Below are positions 32,288 through 43,712 of a DNA stretch of 64,000 bases, piece by piece. Origin of the DNA: Brienomyrus brachyistius (Eukaryota; Chordata; Actinopteri; Osteoglossiformes; Mormyridae); the NCBI RefSeq assembly GCF_023856365.1, contig NC_064533.1, positions 35,946,118-36,010,117 on the forward strand. Direction: 5' to 3'. The position numbers and the translations under genes are program-made. How positions within the stretch are numbered: the stretch's first letter is position 1; each line of letters opens with the position of its first letter. The notes below the pieces were generated by a model. It was not told where the DNA came from and did no database searches. It worked only from the letters and a program-made list of their open reading frames with translations.

Positions 32288-34854
32288 ACTTCCTGTCAGT
32301 TTCCTCAGGAAATATGTCATCACATAAATAGATGAGACTGGATTACTGCCAGGTAAATAAATACTATTTTCATATGATAGCTGCTATCTGTGTAGAGGCA
32401 TTTGTATATGGCATATTGGTTCATATACAGGCATAAGAAGGTTTAGTGGCCAATTAAGTTTGAATTTCTAGTACAATTGGATCTCCAGTGTGGAACAGGT
32501 GTTAGTAATCATGGCTACATGTGTTCTGGATGGAACACTGCCTATATGAGGAGTTCCCATCGTCCCATCGCTATGAAAACACTGGAGATAACACTGGAAT
32601 TATCATAGCAGTTTGTGTATAAATATAACATTGTGTCATTGAGGACAAAGAATGAACAATGATAATTCTTCTTTCACAATTGTGTCCAGAGAATAATCCA
32701 AACAGACCAATCATCCCCAGAAATAAATCCTGCCCAAGGATTAGATTGATTCTTACCTTTTTATCATCTCCCAATTTTGAAAGAATGACGTTTACCTAGT
32801 TCACATGGATTAAAAAATAATAATAAAAGGATCGGGAGGAAGATGAATTTGGGAATGCTGGCTGTCCGGCTGAGCTGCACAGTGAGGCTGGGGAGAGCCA
32901 CAATCGGGCCAAGATGGGGGCCATGATGAACTGCACTGGGGGACAAAGCCCCACTAAACGAACAGCTGACAGGCGGGGCTCTATTACCACACACACAAAG
33001 AAAGGCAGAGATGATCTCGGACACCCACCGCCTTCGCATTGTGTGTCAGGGATGATAAGATTTCCTCATAGCAGCCCCCCTCCCCTTCCTCACCTCCGCA
33101 TACGTTTTCTTTTCTATTTCTCTTTTTTTCTGTGTGCCTTTTTCTTTCCCTTTGTGTGGCAGCTCCATTTCGATTCCCTTTCTTTGCCCCTGCAAGCAGC
33201 ATGAAAAGGAGCTGGAATTGAAAAAAATAAACTGGACAAATGACTCTTAAAATTGGCTTTGTTGGCGATGCTGGAGTGGAGAGGAAATTTTTTGCGGTTG
33301 CATTTTGTATGGAAGTTCTTATAGTTTTGTTTGCTATAGGCTTAACAACTAACCAAAAGGACATTCCGTTTCTTACATACAGCCATAAAGAGCTTTCACT
33401 GTGTGTGTATGACTTCAAAGACGAGTTATAGAGAAAGCCCTTCTGTCAGTGGACAGTGTCTCCCTAAATGTTCCTAAATGTCCTGCTTATTCCTCTGCTG
33501 TCGGGGTGGGTGACCAGAAGGGGCACAGAAAGTTTCGGAACACAGAAACTCAGAAGGGCCCAAAAGATAAGCATGTTAACATGCCCACCAGCCAGAAAAT
33601 CCAGGTGTCACATGAGCAGTGTGCACTGTGTAAACTGCTCAAGAAAAACACAACTAAATATCAATGGCATCAGACATTGTGTCTCCTCTAACTGGCAGTG
33701 ACTGAGCACCTTTTACCTCCTGACTGTAAACAAACAGAAAAACAAACTGTAAACAAAGGGAAAATTAGGCTTTTTTCTTTATATTTCTCTTACGCTAGTG
33801 ATTATCTCCTATGATCCAGACATTGTAGTGAATCAGCAATTAGAAGATGAATGGATAGATGGATTGATATATCTTACTACCAAATTAGTCCAAGCTACTT
33901 GCTGATCAGCCTGAAGACTTTTCAGCGTCATTTGCCTTAATAATTTCACCTAAGATATGAAAACTGACATCTTTGTTGGTTTAACTGAATTTTTTGTTTT
34001 GAAGCAGATATTGTTTCCTGGAAAAGCTATGTTTTGCAAAATCTAGGCAAGAATACAAAATGAATAGAATACATTAACAGATTACCATGAAAATCATGTG
34101 TGTGTGTCTGTGTGTATATGTGTGTGTATATGTGTGTATGCCATTTCCCATAACCCACTTTTGAAAATACATATATGCATGTTTATTACAGATATCATGG
34201 TATCACTGTCTTCACTGGAAGCCATATCTACGACAGCTAAAGACCTGATTTCACTGTACCAGCCACTGTCACAGAGTGAAACATCGAGAGGCGATGTGCA
34301 GAATGGGAAAATGTGTGGGTTTTTGATCCGACTACACTGACCCTGTCACACATGTTGTGACAGACCTCCCCCATGAGCTCCACATCTTCTCTGCAATGAG
34401 ACAATCATACCCAAATGACTCACATACAGTGTAGTGCCAGCTTCACTAACATGCACAGGGAGCCAATTTCCCATTAGAACAGGAAGAAACCTACTGAAGA
34501 CTATTGGTAAAGTCAAGATGACAGCCTACTAATAGTCATCATGCAGTCTGTATTTAAAGAGCTGCTTAATTAAAATATAACTGGAATGCGGAAAAATGGT
34601 CTCACTATCATTTACCACATTTCTTTAATACTATATTTGCATTTAAGTAAATGTGTAATGATTTTGTAGAATAGATCAGCTTTGTGAAGAACATTCTACT
34701 AAAAATTATCTTTTGAACTGGATAAGACGTAACTGACTGATGTATTATAGTGTAAAACAGGACTGTAGTGAGTTACTGTAAAAATGCAGCAAAACTCAAA
34801 CATGAATACATTTCATTCTACGATAATATTATTTTTAATCTTATATGGGAACTG
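32288..34854. other. Intergenic, no gene recognised
   Basis: A (TG)n-rich stretch lies at 34096-34140. Opposing ORFs at 32764-33418 have low-complexity C/T-rich origins. Nothing else is identifiable. Confidence 0.5.
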
Positions 34855-35060
34855 GGTTACTGAGTAGGGCTGCGACCTCAAACTGACAGGGTTATGGGTT
34901 CTGTTCCCGGCTCGGTGTGTTTCCCCACATGCAGCCTCCCAGAGTCCAGAAACAGGTCATTAGGTGGCAGGTGCTTCTTAATAGCCCTTAATATGTGTAT
35001 ACAGCCTGCAATGGGCAGGCAACCCATCCCAGGTGTCCTAAATACCCCCAGCTCAGAGTG
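34855..35060 (+). repeat. Degenerate SINE copy
   Basis: ACTGAGTAGGGCTGCGACCTC, then GGGTTATGGGTTCTGTTCCC, CCACATGCAGCC, CAATGGGCAGGCAACCCATC and the ending with AGGATTAGTGGTTATGGAAG match in order the head, B box, body and tail of the GGAT-tailed SINE. Confidence 0.55.
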
Positions 35061-35603
35061 ACCCTGTACAGGATTAGTGGTTATGGAAGACGTATGGATT
35101 TAGCTTTGACTCAGTTAGGGAAAGAAAAAGTAGTTCACAGGTCTCATTTGCTGAAGACAAGATTTATAAACTTGCTGCTGTTTCAAAATCTGTCTGAAAT
35201 GTGAATTTAACCTTGTGCTGGCGACCCTCACTTCTTGGGGCGAGAACAGAAGGTTTAACCGTAACCTGCCATTTGTATCTGACTGTCAGCTCCCTGTGCA
35301 GATCACAGGCTATGTTCCTTAGACCCTTTAAACATGTTCCGCCCAATTTCCACTGATCCTTGACACGTCAGTCTTGCATGCATGTGTGAATAATGGGAAG
35401 GTGCTGATACATGTGCCGTGTTGGCATTGTTTGTAGGAACAGATGCTTGGATGGTCCTTTCTAAAGCTAAGATTAGTTTGGATGCTAATGAAGTCAATCA
35501 GTTTCCAAGGCCGAACAGAGGATACGTTTTAATATAAAGAAACAGACTATTTAAAACTCTGAATGGAAACTTTTGGAAATATCTTCTTTGGTGGAAATAA
35601 TAC

Positions 35604-35912
35604 AAAATCACCTATGCGGCCTGCAAGTTCACATGTGTGTGGAGTTTGCATGTTCTCCCCATGTCGTTGTGGGGTTTTTCTCCGGGTACTCCGGTTTCCC
35701 CCCACAGTCCAAAAACATGCTGAGGCTAATTTGACTTGCTAAATTGCCTGTAGGAGTGTGTGTGTGAGTGAATGGTGTGTGAGTGTGCCCTGCGATAGGC
35801 TGGCCCCACCATCCTGGGTTGTTCCCTGCCTCGTGCCCATAGCTTCTGGGATAGGCTCCGGACCCCCCGCAACCCAGTAGGATAAGTGGTTTGGAAAATG
35901 GATGGATGGATA
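35604..35912 (+). repeat. SINE copy, 5' truncated, well preserved
   Basis: From GTGTGTGGAGTTTGCATGTT through CCCCACAGTCCAAAAACATG, TGCCCTGCGATAGGCTGGCC, CTGCCTCGTGCCCATAGCTT and GACCCCCCGCAACCCAGTAG to ATGGATGGATGGAT-type ends. Close to the 60214-60574 copy with only scattered changes; the A- and B-box head is missing. Confidence 0.9.
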
Positions 35913-36004
35913 TAACAATATGGTTTATTTTTAGTGTACAAGAAAAATCATATGTCATCGTGTAAAAAGAAAGACATTTTGGAAAATGGATGGATGAATG
36001 GTAT

Positions 36005-36130
36005 GGACCAGAATTCCGCAATTCCAGTCCTAGAGAGCCAGAATCCAACATGGTTTGCAGATTACCATGCTCAAACACACCCAACTCAGCTAATGACCAG
36101 GTTTAGCAGATGTGGCTGAGCCGGGAAATA
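36005..36130. repeat. hAT-like MITE remnant
   Basis: Segments CCAGTCCTAGAGAGCCAGAA, CTCAAACACACCCAACTCAG and CTAATGACCAGGTTTAGCAG follow the layout of short non-autonomous hAT-like repeats of fish (a CCTGGAG-type block followed by AACACACC and CAGCTAAT). Ends not defined. Confidence 0.4.
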
Positions 36131-36689
36131 TCCAAACCTGTTTTGCAAAATGGCCTTTCACGACCGGATCATAGACATATTCCTTTGCTTGTTTCGCCAT
36201 CTAGGGGTCAATTTGTTTTATTCATAAGTTTGATAATTGCTTTCGTTATATTCAGCGAACGGGGTGGAGCGTGGAATTCATTTTATCGTCTTGTCCGGCA
36301 TAACACAATATTAGCGAAATCAGTTAATATCATTCGCAGTACATAATATTACCAGTTGCAATGTAGGTGATAAATACATTTGCATTAATTATCTAAATAT
36401 AATGGATTTTTACGCGTGATTGCCTACTATTGCAAATTAATGCAGAAATAAATATGCCTATTATATCTTTTTTTATTTATACGAACCAATTTGATAATGA
36501 CTGAAATATATCTAGTGCTTCTTCGGTGATTAGTATGATCACTATGGCTGTTTCGAAACTTGGGAATATCTGACTTCTTGATTTCTGATCATTTTTACCC
36601 AAGACAACAGCGTAAACTGTACTCTAATTTTCACCACGGCGATGGGGATCCGCTAGAAAATCTCACGTCTGCCAGACGTCAGATCCTAA

Positions 36690-36835
36690 CGTACCTTTTC
36701 ACCTATGAACTGAGTCCGTACATTCATGCACCCACCTTCCAACCGCTAGGGGGAGCTAGAACCTATGGAACTGGCATATTCTTGATAACCTAGATAAGAT
36801 GCCAGTCCCTTGCAGGGCACATACACGCAACTATC
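36690..36835 (-). repeat. Degenerate SINE tail
   Basis: CACCTTCCAACCGCTAGGGG, AGCTAGAACCTATGGAACTG and AGATGCCAGTCCCTTGCAGG resemble the 6180-6465 copy (CTTCCAACTTCTTATCCTGG, CACCTAGAACCTATGGGAAG, AGATGCCAGTCTATCACAGG), on the same strand. Confidence 0.55.
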
Positions 36836-37484
36836 CTAACTGCAAGTCTTTATACTTCAAAAGGAACCGACGTATCCGTAAAAGACCCTGAAAAGTTTTA
36901 CGGATAGAAAATATAAAACGTAATAAAAAATCCAAAGTAGCATAGAAAGTAATCACATTAATACTGGGGATGTAATTAATACAAATTTGACTGAGCTATG
37001 GTTAGCAAAGTCTGCAATGGTTCAAGGTGATGCAAGTCAAAAACATGTTTTTATACTCTGAAACTATATCAATTAATTGGATATTTCATTATGACAGGGA
37101 AGGAGTGTTAAGCTTAGCTAAAGTTAACTGTAGACACGATACCTACTGAGCATGCAGAAGATGTCCTCTCTTCATTGACGGATAAACAATACAGTACAAA
37201 GGTTGTGTTATGAATGATGTCAAAGGTCAGTCTCAACCCACTATAACAAGAGCAATTCAAAGAACATACTCAAATTCTTTAATATTATTATGAATAATGC
37301 AATTATCAAAATACTTTGTTTATAACAAAGAAAATATGTAGTTTCTTTTACCTTTTTAATTTATTAACTTACAGTACATATTGAAGACAACCAAGCAACA
37401 TCTGTGACTATTGAAAATCCTTTACATCCCATCAAAGAAAGTTGTATAGAATGAATATTAAGATAAATGTTATTATACCAATAC
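36836..37484. other. Intergenic AT-rich stretch, nothing recognised
   Basis: No gene or repeat family recognised before the solo LTR. Confidence 0.5.
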
Positions 37485-38243
37485 TGTTACGGCAGCAGAC
37501 ATGGTGCAGACCGACATGAAGGTGACAATCACCTGGCGGATCCGAGAAAAGTCATTTGTTGAATTCAACTAAAAATATAAAAACAGGGAAATATACCAAA
37601 ACAAAAACACCAGAAGGGGTTTATAACACACCCGAAAAATAAGGAATAAACTAAAAGAGCCACAAAGTAACAAAACACTGGGAGCAGGATTAGGAAGGCA
37701 AACTACAACAACCACACATGGTAACGAGTACAGTGCCTGACTAGGGAAATGAACAAAGGCAGGTGCTTAAAGGCACAGGTAACAAGGCCTAACAAAGGGC
37801 AGGTGTGAATTGTGAAAAACATTAACAACCAATCAACAAGGTCATGGAACACGTCACAGGTGAATTAACTTACAATTAACAAGAACCAGGAAACCCAAGA
37901 AAGACTTAAGTGTACCAGTCCTAGGGAGACTAGGAACATGTACAAGCAAAAGCAAAATTGAACAGGACACAAGCAGGGCAAACAAACAGGGAAGCAAAGA
38001 TAACAAACACTAAGGAATAGAAGACCAATAAATACAAACAACTGGTGAGGCTGACCTAGAACCCATGGCTAGAGAGCCACAGCCTCAGTACCGCATGCTC
38101 AACCAATGCACACACAGCAGCCCAGGAAATAGGGGAAACACACAAGGGCCCAGCAGGAAGACAGGGGAGGGAACAGGGTGGCCAGCAACACCTACCGGCC
38201 AAACGAGGAAGAGATATGAAGGATATGGGTGCTGACCCTGACA
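37485..38243 (-). mobile_element. Solo LTR-like element, 759 bp
   Basis: It begins TGTTACGGCAGC and ends CCCTGACA on the + strand, i.e. TGTCAGGG...CCGTAACA on the other strand, with TG...CA termini. Flanking pentamers AATAC (37480-37484) and AATAT (38244-38248) differ at one base, fitting a 5-bp target duplication. The interior lacks coding potential and, on the - strand, is T-rich with stretches such as GTTTGTTATCTTTGCTTCCC. Orientation is tentative. Internal sequences were not found next to it, so it appears to be a solo LTR. Confidence 0.6.
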
Positions 38244-38534
38244 AATATATTCATAACTGGTTACCCAATAAGCAAATTATTACATTATTCACCTTTATTG
38301 TGATAATGCAAAGGAGAAGTACACAAACAACATAATGCAGTTTGGCACCTAATCTGAAAATGCTAAAAAGTGCAAAAGTGCTAGAAACTGTACAATATAT
38401 GAATGTATACATTTGTTATAAATAAATAGACAAATGTGATTGTACTAGGGAAGAATGAGAGTGATATACAATGGTGGAAAAAATGTAAAAAAAATTATAT
38501 ATATATGTGCAAACTGCAGCCTGGTTCTCCTTTA

Positions 38535-38745
38535 TTTCTCATTAATGAAGGGTTTCTTCCTTGCTTTATGGGACTTCAGTTCTGTTTCTAGGAGCCTAAT
38601 ATGAACTGCCCTAGCAGTGCACTTCACACCTGCAAATGTTTCCCATTCCTTTGGAAGGTCACTTGATGTCCTCCTACATTTCATGAGAAACTGCTCACAG
38701 CGAGTCTGCCTGCCGACCCCTTGCAGCTCACTGGGGATTCGTCTG
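38535..38745 (-). pseudogene. Tc1-like transposase N-terminal fragment
   Basis: The - strand reads [38 protein letters not shown], the second helix-turn-helix and RKKP block of a Tc1-type transposase (family pattern: TVRRRLLxAGLKxRKxRKKPLL). Homologous to 57330-57550. The catalytic domain is missing. Confidence 0.7.
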
Positions 38746-38855
38746 CTGGCTCCTCTCAACTTGCTGCAGATTTACTTGCTGGTTCCTCACAGCTCTCAGT
38801 AGCCTCTCCTGCTCCTTCGTGCCTTCATCTGTTCTTCCTTTGTGAAGGCACGCTT

Positions 38856-38858
<3 letters not shown>

Positions 38859-38893
<35 letters not shown>
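38859..38893. repeat. (TG)n microsatellite
   Basis: About 17 TG units. Confidence 0.95.
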
Positions 38894-38896
<3 letters not shown>

Positions 38897-39994
38897 GGGG
38901 GGACTGTCACATGCTGCCCCCGTGTCCATCTGACCTTCCTCTCTCTTCCCAAGTGCGTCCCTAACAAGCCACATCTGTTACTCATTTGTTTTACCTCTCA
39001 TTCCTAACCCTCATTTTTTATCACTCCCAGCTGCCTCTTGTTAGCTGGGAGTGATTAACAAGGAGGCAGGAACAGGAGGTAAGACGGACAAGCATGTCAG
39101 GGAGGAAAACAGGGCGATGAGGTAGACATGATAGGCAGGACGAAACACAAAGATGTCTTAACAGTAGTGAACAGATAAGGTTCAGCAGAGGGATCACACT
39201 GTATGATAGCTGTTGTCAGATGTTTAACATTAATATACCCTTATATACCTTTCGATTCAGTTCAATTTAGCTTGCATGCATCAATTTTGAAATAAATAGA
39301 TCAAAAATAAAATGAAAGCGAATAAATATAGTAAAGTATCTCAACATCAGTTACATGTTTTGTATCTCAGAAAAACCCACTCTTGTAGCCACCTGTATAA
39401 TTTGCGTTCACAGAAACATTCCCAACAGCATGTGAAACAGAGTCTCTCTGTTACACGATCTTCTTTTCAATCCGATTTCATCCAATATCAAGGTTGGTAT
39501 CGCTGAAACCGAGAGTCTAGTCATTTTTGTGCATTTAATGTGGGAAATAGTGCTGAACGATTCTGGAAAACAATGACCTTTCAAACACAAATTTGTTATT
39601 GACTTTGGGTATCCATGATGTCCAGCATCTCAAATCACCACAGACATTCTATAGCCATCACCAGCATTTTACAGAAGTTGAATTATAACAGCAAACAGCT
39701 CCCTGAGCGCTCCGTAATCAACGCCTGCTCTACAGTCGTCCGGAAATACAGTCAAACCTCCCTTATCCAGACCTCCAATATACTGGCACCTCCCTCTACC
39801 GGGCAGCTCAAGGTATGTGCATGCGCAAATTAATTTTACACAACCAGCAGCCGTTGTTATGAGTCCCTGTCTAGGATTTGGGTGTAACAGAGTGAAAGGG
39901 AAAGGGGACGTAGAGTAAGGGAAGGACAGGGTGCGATGGACAAGGGAACGAGTGCACAAAGTGGTGTTTTTTCTATATTTTTCTGTTTTTATTG

Positions 39995-40535
39995 ACAGCA
40001 TTTGGCAGGCACCCTTAGCCAGAGCGACTGACATTAGTCTTCATCATTCAACAGAACCCAGCACAGAATACTCTCTCTCTAAAAAAAACCTTGGTGGCAT
40101 ATAATAGATTTAAAAAAAGAGTATAATTCTAGAAGTGCTAGTCCAAGTACTTCCGAAAGAGGTAGGTTTTTAGTCGTTGTTTGAAGTGACTCAGCCTTTC
40201 GGACATTTAGCGAAAGTTCATTCCACTACTTAAGTGCCAAAACAGGAAATTCTACATGCATGTTTTCCTTTTGTCTTCAGAGATAGTGGGACCAGTCGAG
40301 CGGTGCTGGAGGATCGGAGGGAACATAATGCAGTGCGGGGTGAGATACGTTTTTTTAGGTAGGAGAGTGCTGGTCCATTTTTGGTTTTGTAGGCGAGCAT
40401 CGGTGTTTTGAATCTTATGCAGGCAGCTACAGGAAGCCAGTGGAGGGGGCATAGTAATGGTATAGTGTGGGAGAACTAGGGAAGGCTGGAAATGAGTCGG
40501 GCAGCTGCATCCTAATCTGCAGAAGTGCAAATGAG
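39995..40535. repeat. Interspersed repeat, class unassigned
   Basis: It opens with TTGACAGCATTTGGCAGGCA, CCCTTAGCCAGAGCGACTGA, a version of the common fish motif around CAAAGCGACTTACA. It then has AAGAGGTAGGTTTTTAGTCG, TTTAGCGAAAGTTCATTCCA and GAAATGAGTCGGGCAGCTGC, which recur together in fish interspersed repeats as I remember them. No open frame. Confidence 0.5.
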
Positions 40536-40578
40536 ATGAACATATGGCAAGGCGTTTTAGTTAAATTCATTTATAGAG

Positions 40579-41225
40579 GATATCACAAATTCAGTTCTAA
40601 CTAGTTAGAATGCAAATTCTTGATATTAGATATTGAGTTGTAACTAATTATAATGGCAGTTTTTGGTATCAGAAATTCTATTTTAGCTGTTGAGATTCAA
40701 ACCATTTTTCTCATTCAATGAGAATTCAAATTTGAAGTAGTTCAAATGCCAGTGTCATGGAACAGACCGGGGAAGCAGGGAGACGAGGAATCAGAGAATG
40801 AGGGATTTATGGTAGGCAACGACGAGGCAAGGCACCCAAACCGGACATCAGACTGGGAAATCATACCTAGCGCACACTTAAATACAAAAGACTAATGAGA
40901 GCAACAAGAAACGGCTGGTAAACACGGGGATTCCATGTGGGATTAGTGAGGGGGCGTGGCACACGGAAGGATCGGACAAGCAGGGCAGGACAGCCAGTTT
41001 CCTATAACCGGAATTCAGTTGCAACTAATTAAAATTCAGTTGTAGCTGTTGTAAAGTATCAATTTCCGATATCAGCAATTCAGTTGTAGCTAGCTATATT
41101 TAACACTGAATTATAATTTACCATCGAATTCCTGATATCAGAAATTGGATTTTCAACTAGCTAAAATTTCATTTCTGATATCAACAACTGACATTTCGAC
41201 TAGTTAACAGTGAATTTCTGATATC
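40579..41225. repeat. 43-bp near-palindromic satellite array, interrupted
   Basis: GATATC or one-base variants occur at 40579, 40622, 40665 and again at 41068, 41134, 41177, 41220. Spacings are exactly 43 bp except one of 66 bp. Each unit is itself a near palindrome: GATATC boundary, AGAAATT, a central AACTAGTT-like box, AATTTCT, next GATATC. The array is split by a 240-bp insertion at 40753-40992. Confidence 0.75.
40753..40992. mobile_element. 240-bp insertion with perfect 5-bp target duplication
   Basis: It starts TGTCATGGAACAG and ends GGGCAGGACA (TGTC...GACA termini) and is flanked by GCCAG at 40748-40752 and 40993-40997. Removing it restores a continuous satellite sequence. TG...CA ends and a 5-bp duplication fit a small solo LTR or a non-autonomous (TRIM-like) LTR element; no coding capacity. 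Confidence 0.75.
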
Positions 41226-41274
41226 CATGGGTTGCACTAGCTAAGTTAGGTGGAAGCTTACAAACTGCACCTAC

Positions 41275-41568
41275 TGTCAGGAACTATCTGAAGTGCCCCT
41301 GAATGGCCAGCAGAGGTCACTGCTGGCCATTCTGTTCCCTTCTGTTTGGGTCTACGGGAATCACCTGTCTGTCCTTTGCCCTTCTTTAGTCCTTGAATAT
41401 TAGTGTTTGCCTCTCGTTTGCTCCCTAGTCTGGTCATTGACGTCAGTCATCCTGTTGTCTGTGCCCTTTCCTGTGCTGGTCTTCCCATTTTGAACCCTAG
41501 TGGTCCCGTTTTGTTTCCCTATGCCAGTTTGCCGACCCCACGAATTGTTCCTTTTCCATTTCGTGACA
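41275..41568 (+). mobile_element. Candidate 5' LTR, 294 bp
   Basis: It begins TGTCAGGAACTATC and ends CATTTCGTGACA (TGTCA...TGACA). It contains a CCAGCAGAGGTCACTGCTGG palindrome and T/C-rich promoter-like sequence. The following 900 bp look like decayed coding sequence of the same element. No matching 3' LTR found in the window. Confidence 0.45.
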
Positions 41569-42500
41569 AAATGACCAGCATCCGCAGGTGATCCAGCAGC
41601 CTGTACCCATGACTCCCCATCCAGGGATCCATGTTGTCAGAGGATCGCATTCCTGCGTTCTGAGCCCTGCCATAATCAGAGGGACTCTCTCTGTTTCAAT
41701 GGGCCGGTGAAACACTAGCAGCCCTCTCTCTGACCTCGGATCTCCAGCTGGTGGAGAGAATTCAGGAGGACCTGCTAGAGGTACACTAACTGGAGAAGAG
41801 AGCCACCAGAAAAGAGGCTTCTCCACTGGAGGAGGTCAGAGCTAACAAACCCCAGAGACAGCTGTTCCACCCAAACTTCTTGTGCCTGTATCGTCAGCCG
41901 CTCTGCCCATCACTTCCCCACAGTGTAAAGACCCACTGCTCATTGCTTCCCCACAGTGTGAAGCTGCTCTGCTGGCTACATCCCTGTAGTTTGCATCAGC
42001 TCAACCCCACAATGCTCTTGGCTGCTCACTGCAGCTCAGCCCTCTGGCTCTCCTCAGCTCGCCCACAGGAGGAAGGAGCAGAAGAAGCTGGCTGTGCCCG
42101 TGTCTCCAGCCTTGCCTGACCCTCCGCAGCTAGAACCCATCTTGCCTGATCCTGCGCAGCCAGAGCCCTGCCCAGAAGAGGCTGCCACACCTCAAGAGCC
42201 CTGCCAAGGGAGGCCACCGTGCATCCAGAGTCCTGCCCAGTAGAGATGGCTGCACCTACAGAGCCTGGTCTGCAAGAGTCTGCTTAGCCCATCCTGACTT
42301 CCGCAGCGCCCCAAGAGGCTGTCCTTACAGATGCAGCCACTTGAATTTTCCCCTGTTTCCATGATGGGGCCTTGACTGGTCCTTGGCTGGTCCATATCTG
42401 GCCCCTACTGGGTTCTGGGTGGGACCTTGACTATAATGAGATCCCCACGATGATGTAATGAATAAGGGGGCCGGCATGATCCGCCCCTGACCTCTCTGTG
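41569..42500 (+). pseudogene. Decayed internal region of an LTR element
   Basis: Multiply interrupted frames rich in Pro, Cys, Ala and Leu with imperfect internal repetition (CCCACTGCTCATTGCTTCCC, CCTGCGCAGCCAGAGCCCTG, AAGAGCCCTGCC). Repetitive low-complexity coding like this is common in gag-like or accessory parts of fish retroelements. No protease, reverse transcriptase or integrase motif recognised, so class is tentative. Confidence 0.3.
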
Positions 42501-42896
42501 TGTAAAGTACTTGCAATGATTTATCGAACCACCAGGGAGAGCAGTGATTATGAAAGCTGAAGTGACTTACCTGAAATCAGGTAATTACCTGAAATCAAGT
42601 ATTGTAATTTCACTGCAGAAAATGAAAATCTAAGCAAGTATAATTTTCCTATATTTAGACAATATTCCAATTTAATTAATAAACTGACTACATTGTAATA
42701 AATGGGCTGTGAAATTTAAGAAATTGTTTCTGTTGTGAGGCAAAGATGGCCTAAAACTAGCAAAATGTGTTTTTAGTCAGTTTATTGATGAAATTAGGAT
42801 TTTGTATTTTACATCACCTTTTGGAGATGAGGTGGACCCACGATGTGTGCAGTATAATAATTACAGACCGAAACAAAGTAATAAGATTGTCAAGCA

Positions 42897-43139
42897 GTGA
42901 GGGACATTGTGGTATATGACAATGAAACAGATTTGAAGTCCATCGAGCTTCTTTGGCACATGATGAAAGACTTCATCTGCAAGGAAGTCAAGCCAGGTAC
43001 AAAGCAGCAGTGTGTCCAAGCAATAGAGTTATTTTGGGAGAGGAGAGTGACCCAAGATGTGTGTAACAGACTAATTACAGGCCTAACCAAAGTAATAAGG
43101 TTGATTGTGGAGAATAAAGGTGGACAGAGTAGAAAATGA
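42897..43139 (+). pseudogene. Tc1-like transposase C-terminal fragment
   Basis: An open 80-codon stretch: ETDLKSIELLWHMMKDFICK, EVKPGTKQQCVQAIELFWER, RVTQDVCNRLITGLTKVIRL, IVENKGGQSRK. This is the end of a Tc1-type transposase: (SP)DLxPIExLW with the catalytic Glu kept, the VKPxTKxxLVxxIxxFW block, the I..L.KVIxxVIExxGxxT end and a stop at the expected place. Everything upstream is missing. At 42832-42893 a second, diverged copy of the terminal ~60 bp (ACCCACGATGTGTGCAGTAT) sits just before it. Confidence 0.75.
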
Positions 43140-43446
43140 AAAATAAAAAAAACATGGTTCTGTTCTGTGCTTGAATAAAACAGACACATTCCTTAGTGTG
43201 TTCTGTCTTTCTGTCTGGCTAACAGTCTGAAAGGCTACTGATGGCTGCATATTCACGGGGTGGGGGTGGGGGGCAATCACAATGACGTGTGAATGTGTCA
43301 TTAACTTCTCTGCTTGGCCACAATGAAAAGAGATATGTTTGCAGGAGATCAGGGTGAGGTTGTTTTCTTAACCTAAGAACACTGAACCAGTGGTCAAGCA
43401 GGGTGGTGGTAGTATCATGTTGTTTTGCTGACAATACTTTACATCT

Positions 43447-43712
43447 TGGAGCGGCATGGCGGTGCAGTGGTTAGCACTGCTGCCTCACACCTCTGGGACC
43501 CGGGTTCCAGTTTCCACCTGGGTCACGTTGTGGAGTTTGTATGTTCTGAATTGCCCATAGGAGTGCATGTATGAGTGAATGGTGTGTGAGTGTGCCCTGC
43601 GATGGGCTGGCCCCCCATCCTGGGTTGTTTCCTGCATTGTGCCCATTGCTTCCGGGATAGGCTCCGGACCCCCTGCAACGCAGTAGGATAAGCAATTTGG
43701 AAAATGGATGGA
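43447..43712 (+). repeat. SINE copy with internal deletion
   Basis: Head GCGGCATGGCGGTGCAGTGG and TTAGCACTGCTGCCTCACAC with B box GGTTCCAGTTTCC, then a deletion removing the CATGTTCTCCCC...TTGCTAA part, then TTGCCCATAGGAGTGCATGT through GGCTCCGGACCCCCTGCAAC to ATGGATGG. Otherwise close to 60214-60574. Confidence 0.9.

Noticed and set aside
35629..36084. 151-codon - strand ORF
   Set aside because: Derived from the SINE at 35604-35912; the same peptide string recurs at 60181-60684 for the same reason.
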